Below are positions 43,467 through 52,213 of a stretch of 64,000 nt of DNA, piece after piece; positions within the stretch are counted from its first letter, which is position 1, and each line of letters starts with the position of its first letter. The position numbers were made by a program, and so were the translations under genes. Origin of the DNA: Streptomyces pinistramenti (GTDB lineage Bacteria; Actinomycetota; Actinomycetes; Streptomycetales; Streptomycetaceae); the NCBI RefSeq assembly GCF_020564935.1, contig NZ_JAJCXB010000008.1, forward strand, positions 62,001 through 126,000. Direction: 5' to 3'. The notes under the pieces were generated by a model. The model did no database searches and had not been told where the DNA came from. It worked only from the letters and a program-made list of their open reading frames with translations.

Positions 43467-43766
43467 ATGACGAAGACGGCGGAGTGGAAGGTTCGGCTGT
43501 ACCTCTTCGAGGAGGACGGCACGACCAGGGCGCGCGCGGTGCTGGACACCGGAACCGCCTCGCTCACCGGGCACGGCACCGCCCGGTGCAGCCCCGAGGA
43601 CGTCGACATCCCGGAGATCGGCGACGAGCTGGCGGTCGCCCGTGCGATGCGGGATCTGGCCGGGCGGCTCATCCAGGTCGCCGACCGGGATCTGGCCTGT
43701 GCCGGTGCCGCGCCCCCCGAACGCCCGCGGCGGGCGGCGTACGGCTGGACCGACGCCATGGCCTGA
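43467..43766 (+). CDS. DUF1876 (dsRBD-like fold) protein
   Basis: A 99-residue protein: KVRLYLFEEDGTTRARAVLDTG, GHGTARCSPEDVDIPEIGDELAVARAMRDLAGRL at family spacing. DUF1876 proteins occur with universal-stress and hypoxia genes in mycobacteria and streptomycetes; their molecular role is not established. ATG 43467 is preceded by GGAGG. Its location just before a DevS/DevR-like pair fits the dormancy connection. Confidence 0.8.
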   Translation: MTKTAEWKVRLYLFEEDGTTRARAVLDTGTASLTGHGTARCSPEDVDIPEIGDELAVARAMRDLAGRLIQVADRDLACAGAAPPERPRRAAYGWTDAMA

Positions 43767-44078
43767 GCCCGGAAGCGGGCCGATGGCCCTGGCTGGACCG
43801 GAGCCCGGCCCCCAGCGGCGGGCTCCGGTGGCGGGCCCTGGGACGACGGCCGGTGCGGCAGCCCCGAGCGGCGGGCTCCGGACGACCGCCTCGGGGCGGA
43901 AGGGCTGTCCGGTGCAGCGTCCGGCCCGCGAAGTGGCCCCATGTGGCCCTGGTCCCGGGGGCCGAACCGCCCATCACCTGCCGTCGGCGGCGGTGCCAGG
44001 CTGAGGACGGTTGCCGGTCGGGATCCTGCCGGTCGACGACGAGTCCGAGCGTCAAGGAGCGAGAACAGGGAGCGAGAT
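43767..44078 (+). other. intergenic region with two GGGCC palindromes
   Basis: About 310 bases. I see no coding frame of good quality. It holds GGGCCGATGGCCC (43777-43789) and GGGCCGAACCGCCC (43959-43972), two of the four related palindromes of this region, and the ribosome site AGGGAG before ATG 44079. Confidence 0.45.
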
Positions 44079-44513
44079 ATGGCTACGCATACGGGGGCCG
44101 GTCACGCGGATACCAACGGCGACCGGTCCACACGAATCGCGGTAACCGGCTGGACCGCCTTCGCCTCCGCCCTGATGATCTTCGGCGGCATCATGGCGAT
44201 CCTGGAGGGCATCTCGGCCCTCGCCAAGGACAAGGTGTTCGTCGCGACGAACAACTACACGTTCCAGTTCAGCCTGAGCAGTTGGGGCTGGATCCACCTC
44301 ATCCTCGGCATCGTGATCGCGCTGGCCGGCTTCGCCCTGCTCAGCGGGGCGCTGTGGGCGCGGGCCGTCGGGGTCGTCCTCGCCGGCATCGCCATGATCG
44401 CGAACTTCCTGTGGCTTCCGTACTTCCCGCTCTGGGCCCTCGCGCTGATCGCGGTGAACGGATTCGTGATCTGGGCCCTGTGCACGAGCAACCGGGACAC
44501 ACTGACCCGGTGA
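44079..44513 (+). CDS. four-helix membrane protein, DUF7144-like
   Basis: A 144-residue protein with four transmembrane segments: TGWTAFASALMIFGGIMAIL, WGWIHLILGIVIALAGFALL, WARAVGVVLAGIAMIANFLW and PLWALALIAVNGFVIWAL. The short loop KDKVFVATNNYTFQFSLSS and the conserved WGWIHL segment match a widespread Streptomyces membrane family. Function unknown; the context is the stress/dormancy cluster. ATG 44079 with AGGGAG is the likely start. Confidence 0.75.
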   Translation: MATHTGAGHADTNGDRSTRIAVTGWTAFASALMIFGGIMAILEGISALAKDKVFVATNNYTFQFSLSSWGWIHLILGIVIALAGFALLSGALWARAVGVVLAGIAMIANFLWLPYFPLWALALIAVNGFVIWALCTSNRDTLTR

Positions 44514-44644
44514 CCCGGTGACCCCGGTGATCCCCGGGCCCGCTCGCCGCAGCTCACCGGTCTTCCGACGGCCACCCGCACCCGGCCGCCGTCCTCCGGC
44601 CGCCGTCGGCCTCCCAAGATGCCCCCACGCCCCCGACGGCTACC

Positions 44645-46420
44645 GTGGAGAACAGGTCCCCGCCCGCAGTGCGGGGTCGCGGCGGAGGCGTGGTGGGCGA
44701 CGACGGATCGGATCGCGGCGGTGACACCCGGCGGCGGCTGGACGCGCTGCCGGAAGATCTCAAGGAACGCCTGGACGCCGTGCGCCAAGGCGGCCGGTCC
44801 TCCCCTCTGCTGCTCGAAGCTGTGCTTTCGGTGGGCGGCGCACTGGAACTGCCGCAGGTACTGCGGCGCATCGTCGAAGCCGCCGTCGTCGTGGTCGACG
44901 CCGAGTACGGGGCGCTTGGCGTGGTCGGCGAAGGCACCCGGCTCACCCGGTTCCTGCCGGTCGGCGTCACGGACGAGCAGGAACGGACCATCGGTCACCC
45001 GCCGGCCGGGCACGGCATCCTGGGCGAACTGATCCGGCACCCCGAGCCGCTGCGGCTCGCGGAGCTGTCCGAGCACCCCGCGTCGTACGGATTCCCGCCC
45101 CACCACCCGCCGATGCGCTCCTTCCTGGGAGTGCCGATCCGGGTGCGTGACGAGGTGTTCGGCAACCTCTATCTCACCGAGAAGCGCGGCGGCGGGGAGT
45201 TCGACGCGGAGGACGAGACGGTGCTCGCGACGCTCGCGGTGGCCGCCGGTGTGGCCATCGAGAACGCCCGCCTGTACGAGGAGGCCCGCTACCGCCAGCA
45301 GTGGCTCCAGGCCAACGGCGAGATCGTCGCGAGTCTGCTGCCCGGCAGCCGGCTGCCGGGCGCCGACGACATGGACGTGCTGGAACTGATCGTCGATCAT
45401 GCGCAGCGCATTCTCGGCGCCGATCTGGGCGTACTGGCGCTGCCCGCCGGGCCGGAGACGCTGCACGTGGTGCTGGCGTCCGGTGTCTGCGCGGCGGCGC
45501 ACCGCGGCCTCGACCTGCCGCGCGAGGGTTCGTTCGTCGGCGCGGCGCTCGACGCGGGCCGGCCGCTGATCAGCGTCGACGTGGAGCACGACGGCCGGAT
45601 CACGGCGGGTCCTGCGCTCTGGGCGGGTCTTGGGCCTGCCGTCGCGGTGCCGATGATCACCGGGGAGCGGGCGCGAGGTGTGCTGCTGCTGGCGCGGGTC
45701 CGGGGGCGCGATCCGTTCACCGAGCCGGAGACCGCGCCGCTGCTGACGTTCGCGGGGCAGGCGGCGCTCGCGAGGGAACTGGCCGAGCAGCGCCGGTCGG
45801 ACGAGCAGCTCGCACTGCTGAAGGACCGCGACCGGATCGCCCGCGATCTGCACGATCTGGCCATCCAGCGCCTCTTCGCCACCGGTATGACGTTGCAGAG
45901 CACGGTGCGGTTCGTGGATCACCCGGAGGCGAGCGAGCGGCTGCTGCGGGCGGTGGACGATCTCGACGAGACGATCAAAATCATCCGGTCGACGATTTTC
46001 GGCCTGCGCGCACACCCGTCGGGCCGCTCCGGGCACGGGCTGCGGGTGCGTACCGTCACCGCCGTCGAACAGGCGGCGCGCACGCTGGGGTTCACGCCGT
46101 CCCTCCGGATGGCGGGTCTGATCGACACCGAGGTACCGGCGGGCCTCGCCGATCATGTGGTGGCGGTGCTCGGTGAGGCCCTGAGCAATGCCGCGCGGCA
46201 TGCGCACGCCACATCGGTGGACATCTCGCTGATCGTCCGCGCCGGTACGCTGCGGCTGCGCGTCAGGGACAACGGGGTGGGCATCCCGCAGGACGTCCGG
46301 CCCGGCGGACTGGCCAATCTCGCCAAGCGCGCCGAAAGCGCGGGCGGCTCCATGACCGCCGTGGCCCGAAAGCAGGGCGGCACCCAACTGGAGTGGCAGG
46401 TTCCGCTCGCACCGCCGTGA
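44645..46420 (+). CDS. GAF-GAF sensor histidine kinase (DevS/DosT-like)
   Basis: A protein of up to 591 residues. Residues about 55-200 and 230-380 are two GAF domains (ILGELIRHPEPLRLAELSEHP, MRSFLGVPIRVRDEVFGNLYLTEKRGGGEF). A HisKA_3 helix follows with phospho-accepting His403 in RDLHDLAIQRLFATG, then a HATPase with LSNAARHAHATSVDI, RDNGVGIP and GGLANLAKRAESAGG. In DevS-type kinases the first GAF binds haem and senses oxygen or redox state. The GTG start at 44645 is uncertain; GTG 44690/44693 follow a GGAGG. It is convergent with the response regulator. Confidence 0.88.
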   Translation: MENRSPPAVRGRGGGVVGDDGSDRGGDTRRRLDALPEDLKERLDAVRQGGRSSPLLLEAVLSVGGALELPQVLRRIVEAAVVVVDAEYGALGVVGEGTRLTRFLPVGVTDEQERTIGHPPAGHGILGELIRHPEPLRLAELSEHPASYGFPPHHPPMRSFLGVPIRVRDEVFGNLYLTEKRGGGEFDAEDETVLATLAVAAGVAIENARLYEEARYRQQWLQANGEIVASLLPGSRLPGADDMDVLELIVDHAQRILGADLGVLALPAGPETLHVVLASGVCAAAHRGLDLPREGSFVGAALDAGRPLISVDVEHDGRITAGPALWAGLGPAVAVPMITGERARGVLLLARVRGRDPFTEPETAPLLTFAGQAALARELAEQRRSDEQLALLKDRDRIARDLHDLAIQRLFATGMTLQSTVRFVDHPEASERLLRAVDDLDETIKIIRSTIFGLRAHPSGRSGHGLRVRTVTAVEQAARTLGFTPSLRMAGLIDTEVPAGLADHVVAVLGEALSNAARHAHATSVDISLIVRAGTLRLRVRDNGVGIPQDVRPGGLANLAKRAESAGGSMTAVARKQGGTQLEWQVPLAPP

Positions 46421-46480
46421 AACCGGCCCGAGACCATCACCGTGAAACCGGCCCGTCGAGCACAGCCGTGAGACCGCCCC
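46415..46480 (+). repeat. three short tandem copies of CCGTGAAACCGGCCC
   Basis: CCGTGAAACCGGCCCG occurs at 46415-46430 and 46440-46455, with a diverged third copy at 46466-46480, period 25-26. The array covers the kinase stop codon and the gap before the convergent regulator. Confidence 0.6.
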
Positions 46481-46487
46481 CGCGGCG

Positions 46488-47195
46488 TCACATCCGGTGC
46501 GGGCCGCCCTCGGTCACGGCGGGCGGGGCCACCTGGGTGGCGAGGACCGCCGCCTGGATCCGGCGCTCCACACCGAGCTTCGCCAGCAGCCGGGAGATGT
46601 GGTTCTTGACGGTTTTCTCGGACAGGTAGAGCCGCTTGCCGATCTCGCGGTTGGTCAGTCCCTCACCGATCAGGTCGAGGATCTCCCGCTCGCGCGGCGA
46701 CAGCGCGGACAGTACGTCCGTCTCCGGGCCGGCCTCGGGGCCCTCGCCGCGCAGGCTGTTCATCAGCCGTGACGTGGTCGCCGGGTCGAGCATGGAACGG
46801 CCGGACGCCACCGTGCGCACCGCTGCGACCAGGTCCGATCCCTTGATCTCCTTGAGTACGTAGCCGGCCGCGCCCGCCATGATCGCGTCCAGCAGCGCCT
46901 CGTCGTCATCGAAGGAGGTGAGCATCAGGCAGGCGAGCCCCGGCATCCGCGAGCGCAGCTCCCGGCAGACGCTGATCCCGTCGCCGTCCGGCAGCCGTAC
47001 GTCCAGCACGGCGATGTCCGGGCGCAGGGCGGGGCCTCGGGCCAGTGCGTGATCCGCGGTGCCGGCGTCGCCGACCACCGCGATGTCGGGCTCCGCGTCC
47101 AGGAGGTCCTGCACACCGCGCCGGACCACTTCATGGTCGTCGAGCAGGAACACCCGGATCGGCCTCTGCGGTGAGAATGCGCCTGCGTCGCCCAT
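46488..47195 (-). CDS. NarL/LuxR-family response regulator (DevR-like)
   Basis: A 235-residue regulator. The receiver domain has the acidic pocket [11 protein letters not shown], phospho-accepting Asp65 in [12 protein letters not shown] and the conserved Lys of [10 protein letters not shown]. The C-terminal LuxR helix-turn-helix is [45 protein letters not shown], quoted by its family pattern only in part: [20 protein letters not shown]. The start ATG 47195 has GGAGG six bases before it. It is the likely partner of the convergent GAF kinase and resembles the hypoxia regulators DevR/DosR and OsdR. Confidence 0.9.
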   Translation of the reverse strand: MGDAGAFSPQRPIRVFLLDDHEVVRRGVQDLLDAEPDIAVVGDAGTADHALARGPALRPDIAVLDVRLPDGDGISVCRELRSRMPGLACLMLTSFDDDEALLDAIMAGAAGYVLKEIKGSDLVAAVRTVASGRSMLDPATTSRLMNSLRGEGPEAGPETDVLSALSPREREILDLIGEGLTNREIGKRLYLSEKTVKNHISRLLAKLGVERRIQAAVLATQVAPPAVTEGGPHRM

Positions 47196-47279
47196 GGTGC
47201 CCTCCGCACGGTGATCACACTCGTCCGCCTTCATCCCCTGTCCGCCTTCATCGTCGCCCGCGCTCCCGCGGGCGTGCCA

Positions 47280-47294
47280 GGGCCGAACGGGCCC
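47280..47294. promoter_or_regulatory. GGGCC palindrome upstream of the DevR-like gene
   Basis: GGGCCGAACGGGCCC, 85 bases before the response regulator start and 51 bases after the next gene's stop. It is one of four related sites in this cluster and a candidate for autoregulation. Confidence 0.4.
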
Positions 47295-47344
47295 CGCCCG
47301 GCACGCGCCCGCGCTCCCGGCCCCCTCGGCTCCCGTCACCGCGT

Positions 47345-47800
47345 TCAGTCCTCGTCGGCTCCGCTGCCCTGCGGCCCGTAGAGGTCCAGCAGGCGGGCCC
47401 GGGTGCGGTGCAGCCGGTCGGCGACGGTCTCGGCGACGTAGCGGTACACGGCGCGGCCGAGCACGGGGTCGGCGTCGCAGAGCGCGCGGACGTGCGCGGC
47501 ATCGAATTCCTCCGCCTGCACCGGGAGGACGGCCTCCCCGCCCAGGTGCCAGATGCTCGGCGGGAACAGCCAGGACCAGCCGACCAGTTCGCCCTGTCCT
47601 AGCCTCTCGACGACCAGCGCGCGACGCCCGGGAACGTGCAGGTCGAGGGCGACCTGGCCGCTGCGGATGACCCAGAAGCGGTCCGCCCTGAGGCCCTCTT
47701 CGAAGAGCCGGGTGCCACGCGGCAGGGTCACCTCGTGCGCCGTCTCGGCCAGCCGCTCCTGTGTCCCGGCGGGCATCGCGTCGATCAAGCTTCCGATCAT
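47345..47800 (-). CDS. cyclic-nucleotide-binding-domain protein without DNA-binding domain
   Basis: A 151-residue protein. It is almost entirely one cNMP-binding beta-barrel: [57 protein letters not shown] (phosphate-binding region) and a C-helix [15 protein letters not shown]. No helix-turn-helix follows, unlike Crp/Fnr regulators (about 230 residues). It may be a free sensor or a partner of other proteins in the dormancy cluster. ATG 47800 has GAGGAG upstream. Confidence 0.82.
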   Translation of the reverse strand: MIGSLIDAMPAGTQERLAETAHEVTLPRGTRLFEEGLRADRFWVIRSGQVALDLHVPGRRALVVERLGQGELVGWSWLFPPSIWHLGGEAVLPVQAEEFDAAHVRALCDADPVLGRAVYRYVAETVADRLHRTRARLLDLYGPQGSGADED

Positions 47801-48078
47801 GGGCTCCTCATCCTCCGTCCGGGACGGCCGACGGACCGGCCGCGGCCATCGGGGCGGCCACGCCATCGGGTCGGGCCGACGGTTGCACTCCGGCGCCGGT
47901 CTTGACGATATGTACAGTTTTGCCGGAATGCTCCGGATGGGCCCGTCCACGACAGCAGACCCCGCCCGGCAGGCCGCCCGTACCGTGCCGCCCGGACCGC
48001 TCCGCCTCCCCCGGCGACGCGCCGGTTGCCGCGAGTCGTGATGCCATGGGAGGCAGCCCCTGATGAAGGGATCCGGCC

Positions 48079-48840
48079 ATGGCCGCCACGCCGTCCCTGG
48101 CCGCGTGTCTGCAATCCGTGCGGGCCGTGGTCTTCGACACCGACGGGGTCATCACCGACTCCGCCCGGGTACACGCGGCCGCCTGGCAGGTCGCGTTCGA
48201 CGCCGCGCTGGCCGCCGCCGGCGGGCAGCGGCCCTTCGACCCGGTGGACGACTACCTGCGGTATGTCGACGGCCGCACGCGGGAGGACGGCGCGGCCGCG
48301 TTCCTGGCCTCCCGCGGGATCCGTCTGCCACCCGGCGATCCCTCCGACGCCCCCGGCCCGGACACCGTGTGGGCGGTCGCCGCCCGCAAGGAGGAGCTGT
48401 TCACCTCGGCGCTGCGCACGCAGGGCATCGATGCCCTGCCCGGCACGGTGCGCCTGCTGCACGTCCTGCGGAGCGAGGGCGTGCCGTGCGCCGCCGTCTC
48501 GGCTTCCCGCCATGCGACCGAGCTGCTGTCCACCGCCGATGTCCTCGGCCTGTTCCGGACGGTGGTGGACGGCAAGGAGGCGCGACGGCTGAGCCTTCCC
48601 GGCAAGCCGGATCCGGCGCTCTTCCTGGAGGCGGCCCGGCGCCTCGGCCCGCAGCCCGCTGACACCGCGGTGGTGGAGGACGCGCTGGCCGGCGTCGAGG
48701 CCGGCAGGCGCGGCGGCTTCGGCCTGGTGGTGGGCGTGGACCGGACCGCCGACCGCGTCGGCGCCGCGGGCCTGCGCCGCAGCGGCGCCGATGTCGTCGT
48801 GACCGACCCGGGCGAACTGCTGGTCTCCGGGGGCGGCTGA
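48079..48840 (+). CDS. HAD-family phosphatase / beta-phosphoglucomutase
   Basis: A 253-residue enzyme. The catalytic motif I is VVFDTDGVITDSARVH (Asp20 nucleophile, Asp22 acid/base), followed by a helical cap, CAAVSASRHATELL (motif II), GKPDPALFLEAARRLG (motif III Lys) and VVEDALAGVEAGRRGGFGLVVGV (motif IV). The cap type and the directly following GH65 gene indicate a beta-phosphoglucomutase that converts beta-glucose-1-phosphate to glucose-6-phosphate. The stop shares a base with the next ATG (TGATG). Confidence 0.9.
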   Translation: MAATPSLAACLQSVRAVVFDTDGVITDSARVHAAAWQVAFDAALAAAGGQRPFDPVDDYLRYVDGRTREDGAAAFLASRGIRLPPGDPSDAPGPDTVWAVAARKEELFTSALRTQGIDALPGTVRLLHVLRSEGVPCAAVSASRHATELLSTADVLGLFRTVVDGKEARRLSLPGKPDPALFLEAARRLGPQPADTAVVEDALAGVEAGRRGGFGLVVGVDRTADRVGAAGLRRSGADVVVTDPGELLVSGGG

Positions 48841-51242
48841 TGCCGGGCGGCTGGTCCTGGTCGTACGAGGGTTACGATCCGGCGGCGGAGCGGCTGCGCG
48901 AGTCGCTGTGCGCGCTGGGCAACGGCTACTTCATGACGCGCGGCGCGGCCTCCGAGTCACCGCCGGGTCCTGCGCACGCTCCCGGCACCTACGCCGCCGG
49001 CTGCTACAACCGGCTGGTCTCGACCGTCGCCGGCCGTCAGGTCGAGAACGAGGACATGGTCAATCTGCCCAACTGGCTGCCGGTGCGCTACCGGATGTGC
49101 CCCGAAGGCGCGGCTCCGGGCCCCTGGCTCTCCCCCGACCATCCGCAGCTGACGCAGCACCGCCAGAGCCTGGACCTGCGGCACGGCACCCTGACCCGGT
49201 GGTCGGTCTACCAGGACGCGGAGGGCCGCCGGCTGCGCGTCGAGCAGTGCCGCCTGGTGCACATGGGCGACCCTCATCTGGCCGCGCTGCGCACGGCGTT
49301 CACACCCGAAGGGTGGTCCGGCACCGTGGAGGTGGAAGCCGGGATCGACGGGGACGTCCGCAACGACGGTGTCGCGCGCTACAGCGAACTGGCCAACCGT
49401 CACCTCACGGATACGGAAACCGGCACCGCACGCGACGACACCCTGTGGCTGCGCTGCCGCACCCGCGACTCCGACATCCGCATCGCACTGGCCGCGCGGA
49501 TCACCACGTCGCCCGAGGAGGACGGCACGGCGCGGACGGCGGTCGGCCCGCAGCACGTGTCCCGTACGGTGACACCGGCCGTGCGGCCGGGCCGCACCGC
49601 GGTCGTCGGCAAGACCGTCGCGCTCTACACCTCCCGTGACCCGGCCATCGGCAATCCGCTGCGGGCCGCGATCGACGGCGCGCTGCGCGCCCCGGAGTTC
49701 CCGCGGCTGCTGGAGCTGCACCACCGTGCCTGGGAGCAGCTGTGGCAGCGGGTGAAGATCGATGTGCCGGGCAAGGCGGGCCGGATCCTGCGGCTGCACC
49801 TCTTCCACGTGCTGCAGACCCTCTCGCCGCACACCGCGGATCTCGACGTCGGGGTGCCGGCCAGGGGTCTGCACGGCGAGGCGTACCGGGGGCACGTGTT
49901 CTGGGACGAGCTGTTCGTACTCCCCTTCGTGAACCTGCACTTCCCGGAGGTCTCGCGGGCACTCCTCGGCTACCGCTACCGCCGGCTGCCCGCGGCCTGC
50001 CAGGCGGCGCAGGACTCGGGCGGGGCGGGGGCGATGTACCCGTGGCAGAGCGGCAGCGACGGCAGTGAGCAGACCCAGCGCTTCCATCTGAACCCGCGGT
50101 CCGGTCGCTGGCTGCCCGACCATTCCCACCTCCAGCACCACGTCGGCTCGGCGGTGGCGTACAACGTGTGGCGCTACTGCCGCGCGGCGGGCGACACGGA
50201 GTTCCTGCACCACCAGGGCGCCGAGATGCTGCTGCAGATCGCCCGTTTCTGGGCGACGCGGGCGCAGTGGGATCCCGCCCGTGACCGGTACCGCATCCGC
50301 GGGGTGGTCGGTCCCGACGAATATCACGACGGGTATCCGGGGGCCGCGGAGCCGGGGGTGGATGACAACGCGTACACGAACGTGACGGCGGCCTGGGTGC
50401 TGATGCGGGCCCTGGAGCTGTGCCGTGACCTGCCCGAGGCGCGGCGCGGCCTGCTGTTCGAACAACTCCAGCTGACGCCGGCCGAGCGGGAGCGCTGGGA
50501 CGACGTCGCCCACCGGCTCCATGTGCCGCACCACCGGGGCATCATCAGCCAGTTCGACGGCTACGCGGATCTCGCCGAACTCGACTGGGCGGGCTACCGG
50601 AAGCGCTACGGCGACATCCGGCGGCTGGACCGGATCCTGGAGGCGGAGGGCGACTCGGTCAACGGCTACCAGGCGTCCAAGCAGGCCGACGTGCTGATGC
50701 TCGGCTACCTCCTCCCGCCGGACGAACTCTCCGGAGTCTTCCGCCAGTTGAGGTACGCCTTCGACGACGACATCTGGCGCACCACCGTCGACTACTACCT
50801 GCACCGCACCAGCCACGGCTCGACGCTCAGCGCGCTGGTCCACGCGTGGGTGCTGGCGCGGGTACGGCGCGCCGAGGCGTGGTCGTACTGCGAGGAGGCG
50901 CTGACCGGCGACGTGGCGGACGTCCAGGGCGGCACCACGGCCGAGGGCATCCATCTGGGAGCGATGGCCGGCACCCTCGACTTCGTGCAGCGCGGCATGA
51001 CCGGCCTGGAGACCCGCGACCACGCCCTGTGGCTCGATCCGGCGCCGCTCCCCGAGCTGTCGACGTTCCGGGTGCGCCTCCGTTTCCGGGTGCACGGAGA
51101 CGTCGAACTGCGGTTCCACGCAGGTGAGTTGACGGTTTCCGTACCCGACCCCGACAACACGGCGGTGAACGTGCGGCTCGGCGGCCGCACGTTCACCGTC
51201 GCGCCCGGGACCACCCGGCGGCTCGACCTGCCGGACGGCTGA
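48840..51242 (+). CDS. glycoside hydrolase family 65 protein (disaccharide phosphorylase)
   Basis: An 800-residue enzyme with the GH65 layout: an N-terminal beta-sandwich (residues 1-280; ALGNGYFMTRGAA), an (alpha/alpha)6 barrel with HVFWDELFVLPF and the general-acid Glu494 in GPDEYHDGYPGA, KQADVLMLGYLLP and a C-terminal jelly roll. Inverting GH65 enzymes cleave maltose, trehalose or kojibiose with phosphate to give beta-glucose-1-phosphate, which the coupled mutase can use. Which disaccharide is cleaved cannot be told here. Start ATG 48840 overlaps the HAD stop. Confidence 0.92.
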   Translation: MPGGWSWSYEGYDPAAERLRESLCALGNGYFMTRGAASESPPGPAHAPGTYAAGCYNRLVSTVAGRQVENEDMVNLPNWLPVRYRMCPEGAAPGPWLSPDHPQLTQHRQSLDLRHGTLTRWSVYQDAEGRRLRVEQCRLVHMGDPHLAALRTAFTPEGWSGTVEVEAGIDGDVRNDGVARYSELANRHLTDTETGTARDDTLWLRCRTRDSDIRIALAARITTSPEEDGTARTAVGPQHVSRTVTPAVRPGRTAVVGKTVALYTSRDPAIGNPLRAAIDGALRAPEFPRLLELHHRAWEQLWQRVKIDVPGKAGRILRLHLFHVLQTLSPHTADLDVGVPARGLHGEAYRGHVFWDELFVLPFVNLHFPEVSRALLGYRYRRLPAACQAAQDSGGAGAMYPWQSGSDGSEQTQRFHLNPRSGRWLPDHSHLQHHVGSAVAYNVWRYCRAAGDTEFLHHQGAEMLLQIARFWATRAQWDPARDRYRIRGVVGPDEYHDGYPGAAEPGVDDNAYTNVTAAWVLMRALELCRDLPEARRGLLFEQLQLTPAERERWDDVAHRLHVPHHRGIISQFDGYADLAELDWAGYRKRYGDIRRLDRILEAEGDSVNGYQASKQADVLMLGYLLPPDELSGVFRQLRYAFDDDIWRTTVDYYLHRTSHGSTLSALVHAWVLARVRRAEAWSYCEEALTGDVADVQGGTTAEGIHLGAMAGTLDFVQRGMTGLETRDHALWLDPAPLPELSTFRVRLRFRVHGDVELRFHAGELTVSVPDPDNTAVNVRLGGRTFTVAPGTTRRLDLPDG

Positions 51243-51258
51243 GCCGGGCCGGGTGCGC

Positions 51259-51972
51259 TCAGGGGGTCTTCTTCATCGCGGTCAGGTGGGCGAAGACGAC
51301 CACGTTGTCGACGTAGTCCTTGGCCGCCCTGTCGTAGGCGCCACCGCAGGTGATCAGCCGCAGCTGCGGGGTGGGGGTGTCGGCGTAGACCCGGTCATCG
51401 GGGAAGTTGGCCTTGCTGAAGGTCTCGACGGAGTCGACCGTGAAGGTCGCGACGGAACCGTCCTGCCGGGTGATGTCGGCGGTGCTGCCCGGCTTGAGCT
51501 GGTCGAGCTGGAGGAAGACGGCGGGGCCGGTCTTGGTGTCGACATGGCCCGCGACGATCGACGCGCCCCGCTCGCCCGGTGTGGCACCGCCCTTGAACCA
51601 GCCGACGAGGTTGCTGTCGTTGGGTGGCGGCGCGTTCAGCTGTCCCTTCGGGCCGAGACCCAGCGCCGTGAACGGCGCGTCGACGCCGATCTCCGGAATC
51701 GAGAGCCGCTTCGGGGCCGAACGGGACAGCGCCAGCTCCGTCTTGGGAGCGGTGGTGGGTGCGAACAGGCTCGGGGCCACGGGGGCGACGGCCGCCGGGG
51801 GCACCGGAGGCTTGGAGTCCGCCGAGGTGTCGAAGGAGTTGAAGACCAGCAGGGCTCCCATCCCCGCCGCCAGCGCCGGCCACATCAGGGCGCGGGCGAA
51901 GGGGCGGGGGGCGGTGCCGGTCTGACGCGGTTTCGACGAGGGCTGCTGCTTCTGGGGAGCCACGGGAGCCAT
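51259..51972 (-). CDS. class F sortase
   Basis: A 237-residue membrane-anchored transpeptidase. The cytoplasmic tail is Pro/Gln/Lys-rich, a helix (WPALAAGMGALLVFNSF, about 31-48) anchors it, and the sortase barrel follows: RLSIPEIGVDAPFTALGLGPKGQL, GWFKGGATPGERGASIVAGHVDT (catalytic His), LRLITCGGAYD (catalytic Cys) then a C-terminal Arg/Lys region. Class F sortases are common in actinomycetes and their substrates are poorly known. It lies downstream of, and on the same strand as, the repetitive surface protein, its likely partner. Confidence 0.92.
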   Translation of the reverse strand: MAPVAPQKQQPSSKPRQTGTAPRPFARALMWPALAAGMGALLVFNSFDTSADSKPPVPPAAVAPVAPSLFAPTTAPKTELALSRSAPKRLSIPEIGVDAPFTALGLGPKGQLNAPPPNDSNLVGWFKGGATPGERGASIVAGHVDTKTGPAVFLQLDQLKPGSTADITRQDGSVATFTVDSVETFSKANFPDDRVYADTPTPQLRLITCGGAYDRAAKDYVDNVVVFAHLTAMKKTP

Positions 51973-52153
51973 GTGCGGTGCCTTTCTTCCACAAGGTGTC
52001 AGCTGATCGGGGCCGGCTGCCGGGGGCGCGGGCGGCTGCACGCGGTAGCGGGCCGGGTGGGGCGGGCGGTGACCCGCCAGGGGCGGGGCGCGTCGTACGG
52101 GACCGTCCACCCGGGGTGTTCGCCGCACCCCGGACGCGGGGAAACGCAATCGC

Positions 52154-52185
52154 CGCGGCCACCGCCTGGGAGGACGGTGGCCGCG
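52154..52185 (-). terminator. hairpin terminator after the repetitive surface protein gene
   Basis: CGCGGCCACCG (52154-52164) and its complement CGGTGGCCGCG (52175-52185) form a perfect 11-bp stem with a 10-base loop, 28 bases after the stop codon of the surface protein. It may lower read-through into the sortase gene. Confidence 0.65.
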
Positions 52186-52213
52186 ACAGCACAGCGATCT
52201 ACGCTGGAGGGCG

